This document shows positions 8,917 to 15,451 of a DNA stretch of 16,765 nt, piece after piece. The first letter of the stretch is position 1. Each line of letters begins with the position of its first letter. A program made the position numbers and the translations under genes. The DNA comes from Thermogutta sp. (lineage in GTDB: Bacteria > Planctomycetota > Planctomycetia > Pirellulales > Thermoguttaceae), in assembly GCA_012798155.1 (NCBI GenBank), contig JAAZNR010000302.1:1-16765 (forward strand), given 5' to 3'. The notes below the pieces were generated by a model. It ran no database searches. It saw only the letters and a list, made by a program, of their open reading frames with translations, and was not told where the DNA came from.

Positions 8917-8988
8917 GGCGCGGCTCTCCCCAAAAGAGTATTGCGGTGCGTGCGGGTAAGGCGGCGGATCGAGCAGCGGGGCCTTCTT

Positions 8989-9014
8989 CCGCGCGTGATC
9001 CGCGATCCGCGCGG
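8989..9014 (-). terminator. Strong stem-loop between recJ and sulfatase gene
   Basis: CCGCGCG (8989-8995) pairs with CGCGCGG (9008-9014). After a bulged T the stem continues as GATC/GATC around a 3-nt loop, giving 11 base pairs. There is no T-run, so it may be a weak terminator, a processing site or an attenuator separating recJ from the sulfatase genes. Confidence 0.45.
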
Positions 9015-9047
9015 TTATCCCTTGAAACCGCTCCCCATGATAGTCGC

Positions 9048-10790
9048 TCAGCGGTCGTCGGGCAATCGCCAATCGACGATTTCGAGCTGGACGCTGACCC
9101 GTCCGTTGTATTCGTTGATCTTCGGGCGAAAGGCCACGTCCAGCGGTCGCCCCAGGACCAAATCGTCGATGCGCTCGGCGGCCCCGAAGGCCACGCCTCG
9201 CAGCCTGGCGGAGTGCTGCCGCAAGGCCAGCGAGACGTGCCGGGAGTCCTTGCCCACCACCCGCTTTTCCTCGACCTCGACGTTCTCGCAGCACATCAGC
9301 GGCCGCGGATTGCCGGTGCCGAAGGGCGCCAGCTTTTCCAGCTCCCGCACCACGTCCAGCGTGAAGACGCTGAGGGGAAATTCGGTGTCGATTTGCAGCT
9401 CGGGCGGGTGCGCGGAGAGGTCGAAGTGTTCGCGGACGTACTCGCAGAATTCGTGCCGAAAGGCCTCGATTTGCGATTCCTCGATGGTCAGTCCGGCCGC
9501 CAACTCGTGACCGCCGTAGCGCCGCAAACGGTGGCCGCAGGCCGAAAGGGCTTGGTAGAGATTCAGGCCGGGGATGCTGCGGGCGGACCCCACGCCCTCG
9601 CCCGCTCCCGTCTTGCTGAGCGCGATGAGTACGGTCGGGCGATGATACTTCTCGGTGAGCCGACCGGCGACGATGCCGATTACGCCCTGGTGCCAATCGG
9701 AGTCCGCCAGAACGACGGCCGGGGAGTCGTCCGGATCGAATTTCTCCTTGAGCTGTTTGACCGCCTTGAGGTAGATGCCTTGCTCGATCGACTTCCGCCG
9801 GCAATTCAACTCGTCGATGTATTGCGCCAGTTCCGCGCCGCGCTCGGGGCGATCGGTCAGCAGCAGTTCGACGGCCAGGGCGGCTTGTCCCAACCGCCCC
9901 ACGGCGTTCAAGCGGGGCGCCAGTTGAAAGGCCAGCCACTCGCTGTCGGTCTTCCCGTTGCCGGATTGCGCCAGCTCGATCAGGCGGCGGAGTCCGGGGG
10001 CGGTCGTCGCGGGGAGGCTCCGCGTGCAGCCGTAATGGACCAGAATGCGGTTTTCGTCCACCAAGGGGACGACGTCGGCGACGGTACCGACGGCCGCCCA
10101 ACCGACCGCTTCCACCAAGAATTGCTTGAGGGCGGGCGAGGCTCGCTCGCCGTTACCGGAGCGTTTGGCCAAGGCCCAGGCCAACTTGAAGGCGGTCCCC
10201 GCTCCGCTCAAGGCATCGAAGGGGGCGACGCGGCCGGGCAGTCGGGGATGGACGACCGCCGCGACCCGCGGCAGCGATTCGCCCGCTTGATGGTGATCGG
10301 AGATGATCAACCGCAGCCCCAACTCCTCGGCGACCGCTGCCTCCGCGATCCCCGAGATGCCGCAGTCCACGGTGACCACGGTCCGCGCGCCGGATTGGGC
10401 CAGATTCCGCAGGGCGTCCGCATGCAGGCCGTACCCGTCGTCGAGCCGACTGGGGATGTGGTACCCGACGTCCGCGCCGAGCAGTTTGAGGCACTTGCAG
10501 AGAATCGCCGTGGCGGTAATGCCGTCGGCGTCGTAATCGCCGTAGACGACGATCCGCCGGCCCGCCGCGATGTCGTCGCAAAGCATGGCCGCGGCTTCGT
10601 CGCAGCCGGGCAGGGTCTCCGGCGGATAGAGGGCCTGCAATTGCGGATCGAGGAACCGCCGCGCGGAAGCGACCTCGTGCAGACCGCGATTGACCAGAAT
10701 CTGCGCAACGACCGCCGAGACTCCCAGGTCTCGTGCGACCGCACCGATCAGCTCGCGCCGGTGGGGCGCAATCCGCCAATACCGCTTCAT
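9048..10790 (-). CDS. recJ: Single-stranded-DNA-specific exonuclease RecJ
   Basis: RecJ degrades single-stranded DNA 5' to 3' in recombination, mismatch and base-excision repair in the cytoplasm. The product is 580 residues, normal for the family. The DHH phosphoesterase motifs are intact: GDYDADG at 84-90, VDCG at 141-144 and SDHH at 164-167. GGHELAAG at 426-433 is the DHHA1 motif. APFGTGNP near 488 and the final NEYNGRVSVQLEIVD mark the C-terminal OB-fold. The ATG at 10790 has GAGG 9 nt upstream. rpmG ends 58 bp upstream on the same strand, so the two are probably co-transcribed from the rpmG promoter. The identification is secure. Confidence 0.96.
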   Translation of the reverse strand: MKRYWRIAPHRRELIGAVARDLGVSAVVAQILVNRGLHEVASARRFLDPQLQALYPPETLPGCDEAAAMLCDDIAAGRRIVVYGDYDADGITATAILCKCLKLLGADVGYHIPSRLDDGYGLHADALRNLAQSGARTVVTVDCGISGIAEAAVAEELGLRLIISDHHQAGESLPRVAAVVHPRLPGRVAPFDALSGAGTAFKLAWALAKRSGNGERASPALKQFLVEAVGWAAVGTVADVVPLVDENRILVHYGCTRSLPATTAPGLRRLIELAQSGNGKTDSEWLAFQLAPRLNAVGRLGQAALAVELLLTDRPERGAELAQYIDELNCRRKSIEQGIYLKAVKQLKEKFDPDDSPAVVLADSDWHQGVIGIVAGRLTEKYHRPTVLIALSKTGAGEGVGSARSIPGLNLYQALSACGHRLRRYGGHELAAGLTIEESQIEAFRHEFCEYVREHFDLSAHPPELQIDTEFPLSVFTLDVVRELEKLAPFGTGNPRPLMCCENVEVEEKRVVGKDSRHVSLALRQHSARLRGVAFGAAERIDDLVLGRPLDVAFRPKINEYNGRVSVQLEIVDWRLPDDR

Positions 10791-10848
10791 TCCTCGACGC
10801 CTCGTTCAACGGACCCCGACCGGATCACGCCGAGCCGACGGATCGAGC

Positions 10849-11019
10849 CTATTTCTTCTTTTCCACATGGACGGTATGCCGGCGAAGCCGCGGGCAATAC
10901 TTTTTCAAACGCAGCTTCTCACCGCCCGGCTTGCGCCGGAGCGCGTAATTCATATCTCCGGTTTCCTCGCAGACCAGGAAAACCGTCTCGGCCTTTTTCT
11001 TCTTACCGCCTTTTGCCAT
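10849..11019 (-). CDS. rpmG: 50S ribosomal protein L33
   Basis: A 56-residue basic protein beginning [21 protein letters not shown] and ending [11 protein letters not shown]. It contains [11 protein letters not shown], the hallmark of bacterial L33 of the large ribosomal subunit. Only one Cys is present in each of the two positions that hold CxxC pairs in zinc-binding L33 (VCEE and YCPR). This is therefore the zinc-free type. The ATG at 11019 has AAGGA about 8 nt upstream; an upstream extension of the frame is rejected because L33 is always this short. recJ follows 58 bp downstream. Confidence 0.95.
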   Translation of the reverse strand: MAKGGKKKKAETVFLVCEETGDMNYALRRKPGGEKLRLKKYCPRLRRHTVHVEKKK

Positions 11020-11080
11020 GTTCGCGATCCTTGGAAACGTTCCACCGGGTTGCCAAGCCGTCCAGGCTGGTAAAGAATGT

Positions 11081-11108
11081 ATTGTATCCGATCGAGCGAC
11101 CTTGCAAA
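11081..11108 (-). promoter_or_regulatory. Candidate promoter of rpmG-recJ
   Basis: On the minus strand TACAAT (11081-11086, five of six consensus bases) is preceded after 16 nt by TTTGCA (11103-11108). Transcription would start near 11074, about 55 nt before the rpmG ATG. No other AT-rich box fits as well upstream of rpmG. Confidence 0.5.
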
Positions 11109-11162
11109 CCGGGGAGCTTTCCGCCGGTCGCCTTTCGTATTGCTCGGCACGAGTGGGGAATT

Positions 11163-11178
11163 CCCGGTCGTGACCGGG
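11163..11178. promoter_or_regulatory. Dyad CCCGGTC-GT-GACCGGG, candidate operator
   Basis: Two perfect 7-bp arms flank a 2-bp spacer in the divergent region between rpmG and the hydrolase gene. The dyad lies at the -35 distance from TATAGT at 11197-11202, where a regulator could act. The function is inferred from position only. Confidence 0.35.
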
Positions 11179-11196
11179 CCGCCGGCCTTCGCCTTT

Positions 11197-11202
11197 TATA
11201 GT
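11197..11202 (+). promoter_or_regulatory. Possible -10 box TATAGT for the hydrolase gene
   Basis: TATAGT matches five of six consensus bases, but no convincing -35 box lies 16-18 nt upstream. It directly abuts the left direct repeat of the inserted element, so transcripts starting here would read through the whole element before reaching the hydrolase start. Confidence 0.3.
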
Positions 11203-11209
11203 AAGGGAA

Positions 11210-11375
11210 CTGGACTTTTGCAAATTGTGGTGACAAGTCCTCGTCCGCCTTGGAAGAGGGTTATGGTGAAGGCAACTAGGCGCGAAAACGGCTTGCCGTG
11301 ATTGCCTAACTTCACCAAGCCCTCACCCGCTGCCCCTCTCCCAGAGGGAGAGGGAAGCAGTTTGCAAAAGTCCAG
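11210..11375. mobile_element. MITE-like element with 15-bp terminal inverted repeats
   Basis: The ends CTGGACTTTTGCAAA (11210-11224) and its exact reverse complement (11361-11375) bound a 166-bp segment. The same 7 bp, AAGGGAA, lies just outside both ends (11203-11209 and 11377-11383, with one extra G at 11376), as expected for a target-site duplication. Inside, TGGTGAAG (11264-11271) pairs with CTTCACCA (11310-11317) and TAGGC (11277-11281) with GCCTA (11304-11308), so much of the element is self-complementary. It encodes no transposase. I infer a non-autonomous transposable element; the parent family cannot be named from sequence alone. Confidence 0.65.
11334..11354. repeat. Perfect hairpin CCCTCTCCC-AGA-GGGAGAGGG inside the element
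   Basis: A 9-bp perfect stem with a 3-nt loop. The left arm can instead pair with GGAAGAGGG at 11252-11260 (8 of 9 bp), giving two mutually exclusive structures in the hydrolase leader. Confidence 0.6.
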
Positions 11376-11391
11376 GAAGGGAAGTGAAAAA

Positions 11392-12462
11392 ATGGGAAAA
11401 CTATTGCCGATGGTCGCCTTTTTCGCAGTTTCGTTATCGATCATGCTGTCGGCGTCTCTGATGGGAAGTCAAATTGACGCGCCTGTTTCGGCGGACGAAC
11501 GCTATTCCGGCAAAGACGGCCCGTACGAGGTCCGATCCATCCTGTTAACCTGGGAAGATTCGGCCAGATCGCGGAATCTTCCCGTCAAGATCTATTACCC
11601 AATGAGTGGGGCGGACAGGCATCCCGTCATCTTATTCTCCCACGGATTAGGGGGTTCCCGAGACGGTTATGCTTACCTGGGACGGAACTGGGCGAGCCAC
11701 GGCTACGTCTCGGTGCATCTTCAGCACCCCGGCAGCGACGATTCGATTTGGCGGGGGAGCCCGCCCTCGGAGGTCATGAACCGCCTGCGAAAGGCATCTC
11801 GAAATCCCCGTGCCGCGCAGGATCGCTATCAGGATACCAAGTTCGCCTTGGATCGGCTCTCCGAGTTGGATCGTTCGCTGGAGCTTCAAGGGGCACCTAA
11901 TCCGCTTGCCGGGCGGTTGGACCTCGATCGCATCGGCATGGCGGGGCACTCGTTCGGAGCTTTGACGACGTTGGTCGCGGTCGGCCAGTTGGTGGGGATG
12001 CCGCGTGCGGATCACTCCGACCCGCGGATCCGCGCCGCGATTCCCATGAGTGCGCCGGTGCCGGGTTGGCGGCTCAACCTGGACCGCGACTACGCCGGCA
12101 TCCGCGTTCCCCTGATGCACATGACGGGTACGCTGGACGCCAGCCCGATCGGCGATACCCGCGCGGCGGATCGCCGCATCCCTTTCGACCGCATCTCGCA
12201 CGCCGAACAATACCTGATCGTCTTCCGCGACGGCGACCACATGATCTTCAGCGGCCGGAGCAGGATATTGGGAGGTCTTGAGGCTCGATCCAAGGACGCC
12301 GAGTTTCAACGCCTGATCCGCGCCGCGAGTCTGGCCTTCTGGGACGCCTATCTGCGAGAAGACGGCGAGGCCCGCCGGTGGCTGGCGGAGGGGGGATTGA
12401 AGGACCGCTTGGGCGACCTCGGTACGCTGGAAAGAAAATCGCCCTCTCCGCCCACAGAGTGA
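11392..12462 (+). CDS. Secreted alpha/beta hydrolase (dienelactone hydrolase / PAF-acetylhydrolase-like)
   Basis: This is probably an exported esterase or lipase-like enzyme of 356 residues. The ATG at 11392 was chosen because it starts a signal peptide (hydrophobic 5-24, cleavage near SADE at about 34) and has AGGAAGG 11 nt upstream. A TTG at 11302 in the same frame lies inside the mobile element and is rejected. SHGLGG at 83-88 forms the oxyanion region and GHSFG at 185-189 holds the nucleophile Ser187. Asp249 (GTLDASP) and His283 (GDHMIF) are the likely acid and base. The fold and triad resemble bacterial platelet-activating-factor acetylhydrolase-like and dienelactone-hydrolase-like proteins. 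The substrate is unknown. The CPBP protease follows 92 bp downstream on the same strand. Confidence 0.88.
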   Translation: MGKLLPMVAFFAVSLSIMLSASLMGSQIDAPVSADERYSGKDGPYEVRSILLTWEDSARSRNLPVKIYYPMSGADRHPVILFSHGLGGSRDGYAYLGRNWASHGYVSVHLQHPGSDDSIWRGSPPSEVMNRLRKASRNPRAAQDRYQDTKFALDRLSELDRSLELQGAPNPLAGRLDLDRIGMAGHSFGALTTLVAVGQLVGMPRADHSDPRIRAAIPMSAPVPGWRLNLDRDYAGIRVPLMHMTGTLDASPIGDTRAADRRIPFDRISHAEQYLIVFRDGDHMIFSGRSRILGGLEARSKDAEFQRLIRAASLAFWDAYLREDGEARRWLAEGGLKDRLGDLGTLERKSPSPPTE

Positions 12463-12493
12463 GCCTGGCGCGAAACCGCGTCATCGAGGGCGG

Positions 12494-12523
12494 GGTGCGG
12501 CACCGGCGCCGGCACCGGCTTTT
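12494..12523 (+). terminator. Weak candidate terminator after the hydrolase gene
   Basis: GGTGC (12494-12498) can pair with GCACC (12512-12516), followed shortly by TTTT at 12520-12523. The GC-rich repeat CCGGCGCCGG inside allows other folds, so the structure is uncertain. Confidence 0.25.
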
Positions 12524-12542
12524 CCCGTCCGGCGTTCCCGCC

Positions 12543-12548
12543 CACAAT
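12543..12548 (+). promoter_or_regulatory. -10-like box CACAAT, possible leaderless promoter
   Basis: CACAAT lies exactly 6 nt before the ATG at 12555, and no Shine-Dalgarno is visible between them. TTTTCC at 12520-12525 is at -35 distance but matches the consensus poorly. Transcription could begin at or near the start codon. Confidence 0.35.
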
Positions 12549-12554
12549 AGACGC

Positions 12555-13298
12555 ATGCGCCCGAAATCCCTCATGCCGCCCCTCACCGTGCTTGCCGCCG
12601 CGCCGGCTCCCCTGCGAATCGTGGTCGTGGGGACCGCCTTCGAGCTGGCACTGGGGCTTGTGGCGTGGCTGCTCGGGTTTCTCATCGGGATCGATCCTTT
12701 CTCCCGCCGGCATTGGACTTGGGAAGGGCTTGCCTGGGGCGGGGCGGCCATCCTTCCCATGTTGGCGATGGCCGGCGCGGCGTTTTCCCTTCCGGGCAGA
12801 GCGTGGCAGGAACTCCGCGACTTTTTGGACGAGGTCGTGACCCCCTTATTCCTCGGCTGTCGTGGGTGGCACCTGCTGTTGCTCTCCCTGGCGGCGGGCT
12901 GGGGCGAGGAGCTGCTGTTTCGCGGTCTGTTGCAGCGGGGAATCGCGGCGGTCGTCGCCGCTTGGGGCTTCTCCTCGACGGCCGCTACCGCCCTGGCCGT
13001 TCTCGTCGCCGCGGCGGCCTTCGGCCTCGCCCATCCCCTGACCCGATTGTACGTCGTCGGGGCGACCGCCCTGGGGGCATATTTGGGACTCTGTTTCGAG
13101 CTGAGCGGGAATCTCGTCGTCCCCATGGTCGCCCACGCGGGATACGATTTTCTGGTACTGGCGTTTCTGGTGCATCGGGCGAGAGCGAGAGAGGCCCGGC
13201 GGCGACCGCCGGAGGTCCGCATGGACTGCCCCGCGGCGGGCACGAGCGGAGGTCAAGACCCCGCCGCGACCGGTTCCGCGTCCGGCGACTCCACGTGA
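12555..13298 (+). CDS. CPBP-family intramembrane metalloprotease
   Basis: This integral membrane protein of 247 residues belongs to the CPBP (CAAX prenyl protease 2 / Abi) family. The conserved motifs are present: EELLFRG with Glu118, Glu119 and Arg123, FGLAH at 156-160 ending in His160, and NLVVPMVAHAGYDF with Asn186, His194 and Asp198. Hydrophobic segments at about 22-46, 60-78, 105-116, 128-160 and 163-182 fit a polytopic protein. The ATG at 12555 starts just before the first membrane helix. A longer frame upstream to 12378 overlaps the hydrolase gene and is Arg-rich and non-hydrophobic, so I reject it. The last 40 residues are hydrophilic and low-complexity, and their codons overlap the end of the convergent GGDEF-like gene by 46 bp. 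The target protein is unknown. Confidence 0.88.
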   Translation: MRPKSLMPPLTVLAAAPAPLRIVVVGTAFELALGLVAWLLGFLIGIDPFSRRHWTWEGLAWGGAAILPMLAMAGAAFSLPGRAWQELRDFLDEVVTPLFLGCRGWHLLLLSLAAGWGEELLFRGLLQRGIAAVVAAWGFSSTAATALAVLVAAAAFGLAHPLTRLYVVGATALGAYLGLCFELSGNLVVPMVAHAGYDFLVLAFLVHRARAREARRRPPEVRMDCPAAGTSGGQDPAATGSASGDST

Positions 13299-14872
13299 AC
13301 GGTCTGCTCGCGGACCTGGATGTTGGCGGGGACGACCGGCGTCGGGCCGCGTCCGTAGTCGGAATAGGTGCGATTGCCCCCGGCCCTCTTCGCCTCCGCC
13401 AGGGTCTCTCGCAGACGTTCGAAGAAGGTCTGCGAGGTGTCGTCGTCGCGGAGCTGCGTGACGGCCGCCGCGATCGTGAGCTGGACGCCCTGCCCCTCGT
13501 ATTCGAAGGTCGCCGTTTCCACCGATTGGCGGATTCTCTCCACCAGTTCCGTCCAGCTTCGGGCGTCCGCTTCGTTACTCAGCAGGAGGAATTTGGCGGT
13601 TCCCAGTCGCGCGAAGACAGCCTCTCGGCGAGGGATTTCGCGGATGAAGCGGGCAAGACTCGCCGCGATCTCATTCACGGCCGGGTGACCGAGCCGGTCG
13701 TTCCAGTCGCGGAGGCGGTCGGCATCCAAGACGGCGGCAAGGAGGGGACGACGCTGCCGGCCGGCAGCTTGCCACCATGGGGCGAGGTACATCTGTAACC
13801 CCAGCGGCGTCAGGTATTCCGTCCGTTCATCGGTGCTCCGGCCGGGGATCGCGGCCGGCGCCAGGTCCTCGCACACGGCACGGGCGGCGTAGGCGGCTTC
13901 CAAGTGGTCTCGCAATCGATACGACGCGGATAAGAGGCGGTTCAAGACGCGGCGAAGTTGTCGTCGCGCGGCGGTCGGTTCGCCTCGCACGTCCAGCAGC
14001 GAAAGCTCCCGCGCCGCCGCCTGCATGTCGGCCGCCGTGGCATCCCAATCGGCGCGGATATCCTCCCGCACGAGGGCGACGTCGGCGGGCGGGCCGTCCT
14101 CCCGCCGAAACTGCTCCCGCAGCGCGGACAACTCGGCCAGGTAGTCTTGACCGAGTCGCAAGATGCGGTCCCATTGGTCCGTGACCTCGGGTTCACCCGT
14201 CATCTCGGCCCGTCGCAAATCCGTGTCCAAATCGACCAGGGTCGCTACCCAGACCGTATTGCGTTCCAGGGCATCCGCCAGAAAATCGAGATCCTCGCAG
14301 GTCGCTACCACCGTTTTTGCCTCTTGCTCGGTCGGCGAGGCTCGGGCTTCGTCCGCCGTCGTCTCGGGCGCGGCCGATGGTTTCGACTGCCACGTCTCTT
14401 GCCCGTTCGCCGAGGATTCCTCGTCATGAGGCTGCTGCAAGAAACCCCAGGGCACGGCAGAATTGGCGATGTCGGCGGTGATCGCGGCCCAATTGTCCGC
14501 CGCAGGCTCGACGGCGGAGGCTGATTCGCCTGCGGCGGTCGGCGTGGACTCGGCATTGCTCGCATGGGAAGCCGCGGCATCCGGCAGCCCCAGCGAATTC
14601 CGCAGCTCCGCGAGGTCGGCGGACAGCTCTTCACCATCGTCCGCCGTCGCAGTCGGATTCGGCGGGACCTGCGGGCGGGCCGCGGGAGGACCTGCCGTTC
14701 GTCGGCCGGTCTTGGCTCGGCGCGGGCCGCCGTGAGGGGCTTTTGCCTCCTTTGCCGCTTCCGCCGCCTGAGCCGCGTGCAGCAGCTCGATTTGGCGACG
14801 CAGGTACATCGCCGTGGCAATACCCGCGAGAAGGTTCAGCGTGCTTACCGCAATGAAAAACAGCCACACCAT
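13253..14872 (-). CDS. Membrane-anchored protein with degenerate GGDEF domain
   Basis: This protein of 539 residues has one N-terminal membrane helix (3-23) followed by an Ala/Pro-rich low-complexity linker to about 185. A helical region (about 190-340) leads to a GGDEF-like domain (about 375-505). The fold landmarks are clear: LDADRLRDWNDRLGH at 382-396 matches the nucleotide-binding segment of diguanylate cyclases. The signature itself is replaced by GTAKF at 424-428, preceded by the usual ARL. Loss of GGDEF argues against c-di-GMP synthesis, so a receptor or structural role is likelier. The ATG at 14872 has AAGG within a purine-rich GGGAGAAGG about 7 nt upstream. The frame extends to 15271, but that part covers repeats and is rejected. 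It is convergent with the CPBP gene. Confidence 0.85.
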   Translation of the reverse strand: MVWLFFIAVSTLNLLAGIATAMYLRRQIELLHAAQAAEAAKEAKAPHGGPRRAKTGRRTAGPPAARPQVPPNPTATADDGEELSADLAELRNSLGLPDAAASHASNAESTPTAAGESASAVEPAADNWAAITADIANSAVPWGFLQQPHDEESSANGQETWQSKPSAAPETTADEARASPTEQEAKTVVATCEDLDFLADALERNTVWVATLVDLDTDLRRAEMTGEPEVTDQWDRILRLGQDYLAELSALREQFRREDGPPADVALVREDIRADWDATAADMQAAARELSLLDVRGEPTAARRQLRRVLNRLLSASYRLRDHLEAAYAARAVCEDLAPAAIPGRSTDERTEYLTPLGLQMYLAPWWQAAGRQRRPLLAAVLDADRLRDWNDRLGHPAVNEIAASLARFIREIPRREAVFARLGTAKFLLLSNEADARSWTELVERIRQSVETATFEYEGQGVQLTIAAAVTQLRDDDTSQTFFERLRETLAEAKRAGGNRTYSDYGRGPTPVVPANIQVREQTVHVESPDAEPVAAGS

Positions 14873-14986
14873 GAGAGACCTTCTCCCTGCCCAAACGGAT
14901 GGCTTGCGGCATCCCGGCCTATTTCGCGAATCAGGCCGCACTCCGTGATGATCGATCCATAAAAGGCCTCCGCCCCTGTGCAAATC

Positions 14987-15034
14987 TAGCTTATTCCGTG
15001 ATTGGGGACGTAGCTTATTCCGTGTTTGGAGACC
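14987..15034. repeat. 24-bp tandem repeat, two copies
   Basis: Units 14987-15010 and 15011-15034 both begin TAGCTTATTCCGTG and differ at three of 24 positions. They lie 115-162 bp upstream of the GGDEF-like gene start. A partial match (TCCGTGAT) recurs at 14942. They could be a regulator site or the remnant of a larger array. Confidence 0.6.
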
Positions 15035-15069
15035 GCTGAGAAGTGCGAGTCCCGGCCGGAATGCGAGCC

Positions 15070-15115
15070 GGTTCGCGAGACGTACGCGCCGACCCTTCCG
15101 GTTCGCGAGGCGTAC
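15070..15115. repeat. 30-bp repeat family, left block (1.5 units)
   Basis: One 30-bp unit (15070-15099) begins GGTTCGCGAGACGTACGCG and ends CCCTTCC. It is followed by half of a second unit (GGTTCGCGAGGCGTAC, 15100-15115). The same sequence reappears at 15280-15324. Confidence 0.65.
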
Positions 15116-15144
15116 CCGGTCACGGGCCTGCCCGGTCTGTCTCT

Positions 15145-15230
15145 GAAACGCAGAGGGCGCAGAGGGCGCGGAGAAAGAAGAATTGGCAGCCCTACCTCTG
15201 CATTCTCTGCGTTCTTTGCGTTTTCTTTTC
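15145..15230. repeat. Stem-loop with 9-bp periodic CGCAGAGGG arms
   Basis: The left arm has CGCAGAGGG twice in a row (15149-15166), then CGCGGAGAA. The right arm (about 15195-15224) has CTCTGCATT, CTCTGCGTT and CTTTGCGTT, an imperfect reverse complement with the same 9-bp period. Similar CGCAGAG/CTCTGCG elements are, from memory, scattered in many environmental bacterial genomes. It lies between the two blocks of the 30-bp repeat. Confidence 0.6.
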
Positions 15231-15279
15231 ATTCCCCAAAGCCGTTCACGGACCTGCCGCCGACCCGTCAACGATTACC

Positions 15280-15324
15280 GCGAGGCATACGCGCCGATCC
15301 TTCCGGTTCGCGAGGCGTACGCGC
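15280..15324. repeat. 30-bp repeat family, right block (about 1.5 units)
   Basis: CGCGAGGCATACGCGCCGAT continues with CCTTCC, then a further partial unit GGTTCGCGAGGCGTACGCGC (15305-15324). It is near-identical to the block at 15070-15115. A direct repeat (CACGG, one variable base, CCTGCC at 15121 and 15247) also flanks the stem-loop between the blocks. Confidence 0.6.
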
Positions 15325-15345
15325 AGAGCTTTTCCAAAGCGAGTC

Positions 15346-15451
15346 TAATTTTACTGCCCAGGATGGCCGAAACCGGTTTACTGATCTTACGCAGACTCAC
15401 AAGACTGCGAATCCCGGTTTTCGCATCTTCTTATCCTGCGCAGTAAAACTA
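15346..15451. mobile_element. Second self-complementary element, MITE-like
   Basis: TTTTACTGCCCAGGAT (15349-15364) pairs with 15433-15448 at 15 of 16 positions. Inside, CGAAACCGG (15368-15376) pairs with CCGGTTTTCG (15414-15423, one bulge), and CGCAG (15390-15394) with CTGCG (15405-15409) around a short loop. The three stems are concentric, so the whole 106 bp can form one long hairpin. Near-identical flanks (AAAGCGAGTC at 15336-15345, AAAGCAAGAC at 15451-15460) could be a decayed target duplication. A structured RNA is an alternative. Confidence 0.5.

Noticed and set aside
8917..10101. Upstream extension of the sulfatase frame into recJ
   Set aside because: The extension lacks domains and lies wholly in another frame of recJ. 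The signal peptide and Shine-Dalgarno at 8916 define the real start.
11264..11317. Integron attC-like core (GCCTAAC at 11304-11310)
   Set aside because: The matching GTTRRRY arm is absent and the outer ends behave as terminal inverted repeats. No integrase or cassette is present.
11302..11391. 30-codon upstream extension of the hydrolase from a TTG
   Set aside because: It lies in the mobile element, covers the hairpin and would hide the signal peptide.
14873..15271. 133-codon upstream extension of the GGDEF-like gene
   Set aside because: It translates the repeats, while the ATG at 14872 has a Shine-Dalgarno and starts a membrane helix.
14987..15324. CRISPR array
   Set aside because: The repeats are too few, differ in type, and are tandem or nested without uniform spacers. 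No cas genes are present.
15346..15451. tRNA or other standard RNA gene
   Set aside because: The single long hairpin does not fit a cloverleaf, and no CCA end or T-loop GTTC motif in the right place was seen.
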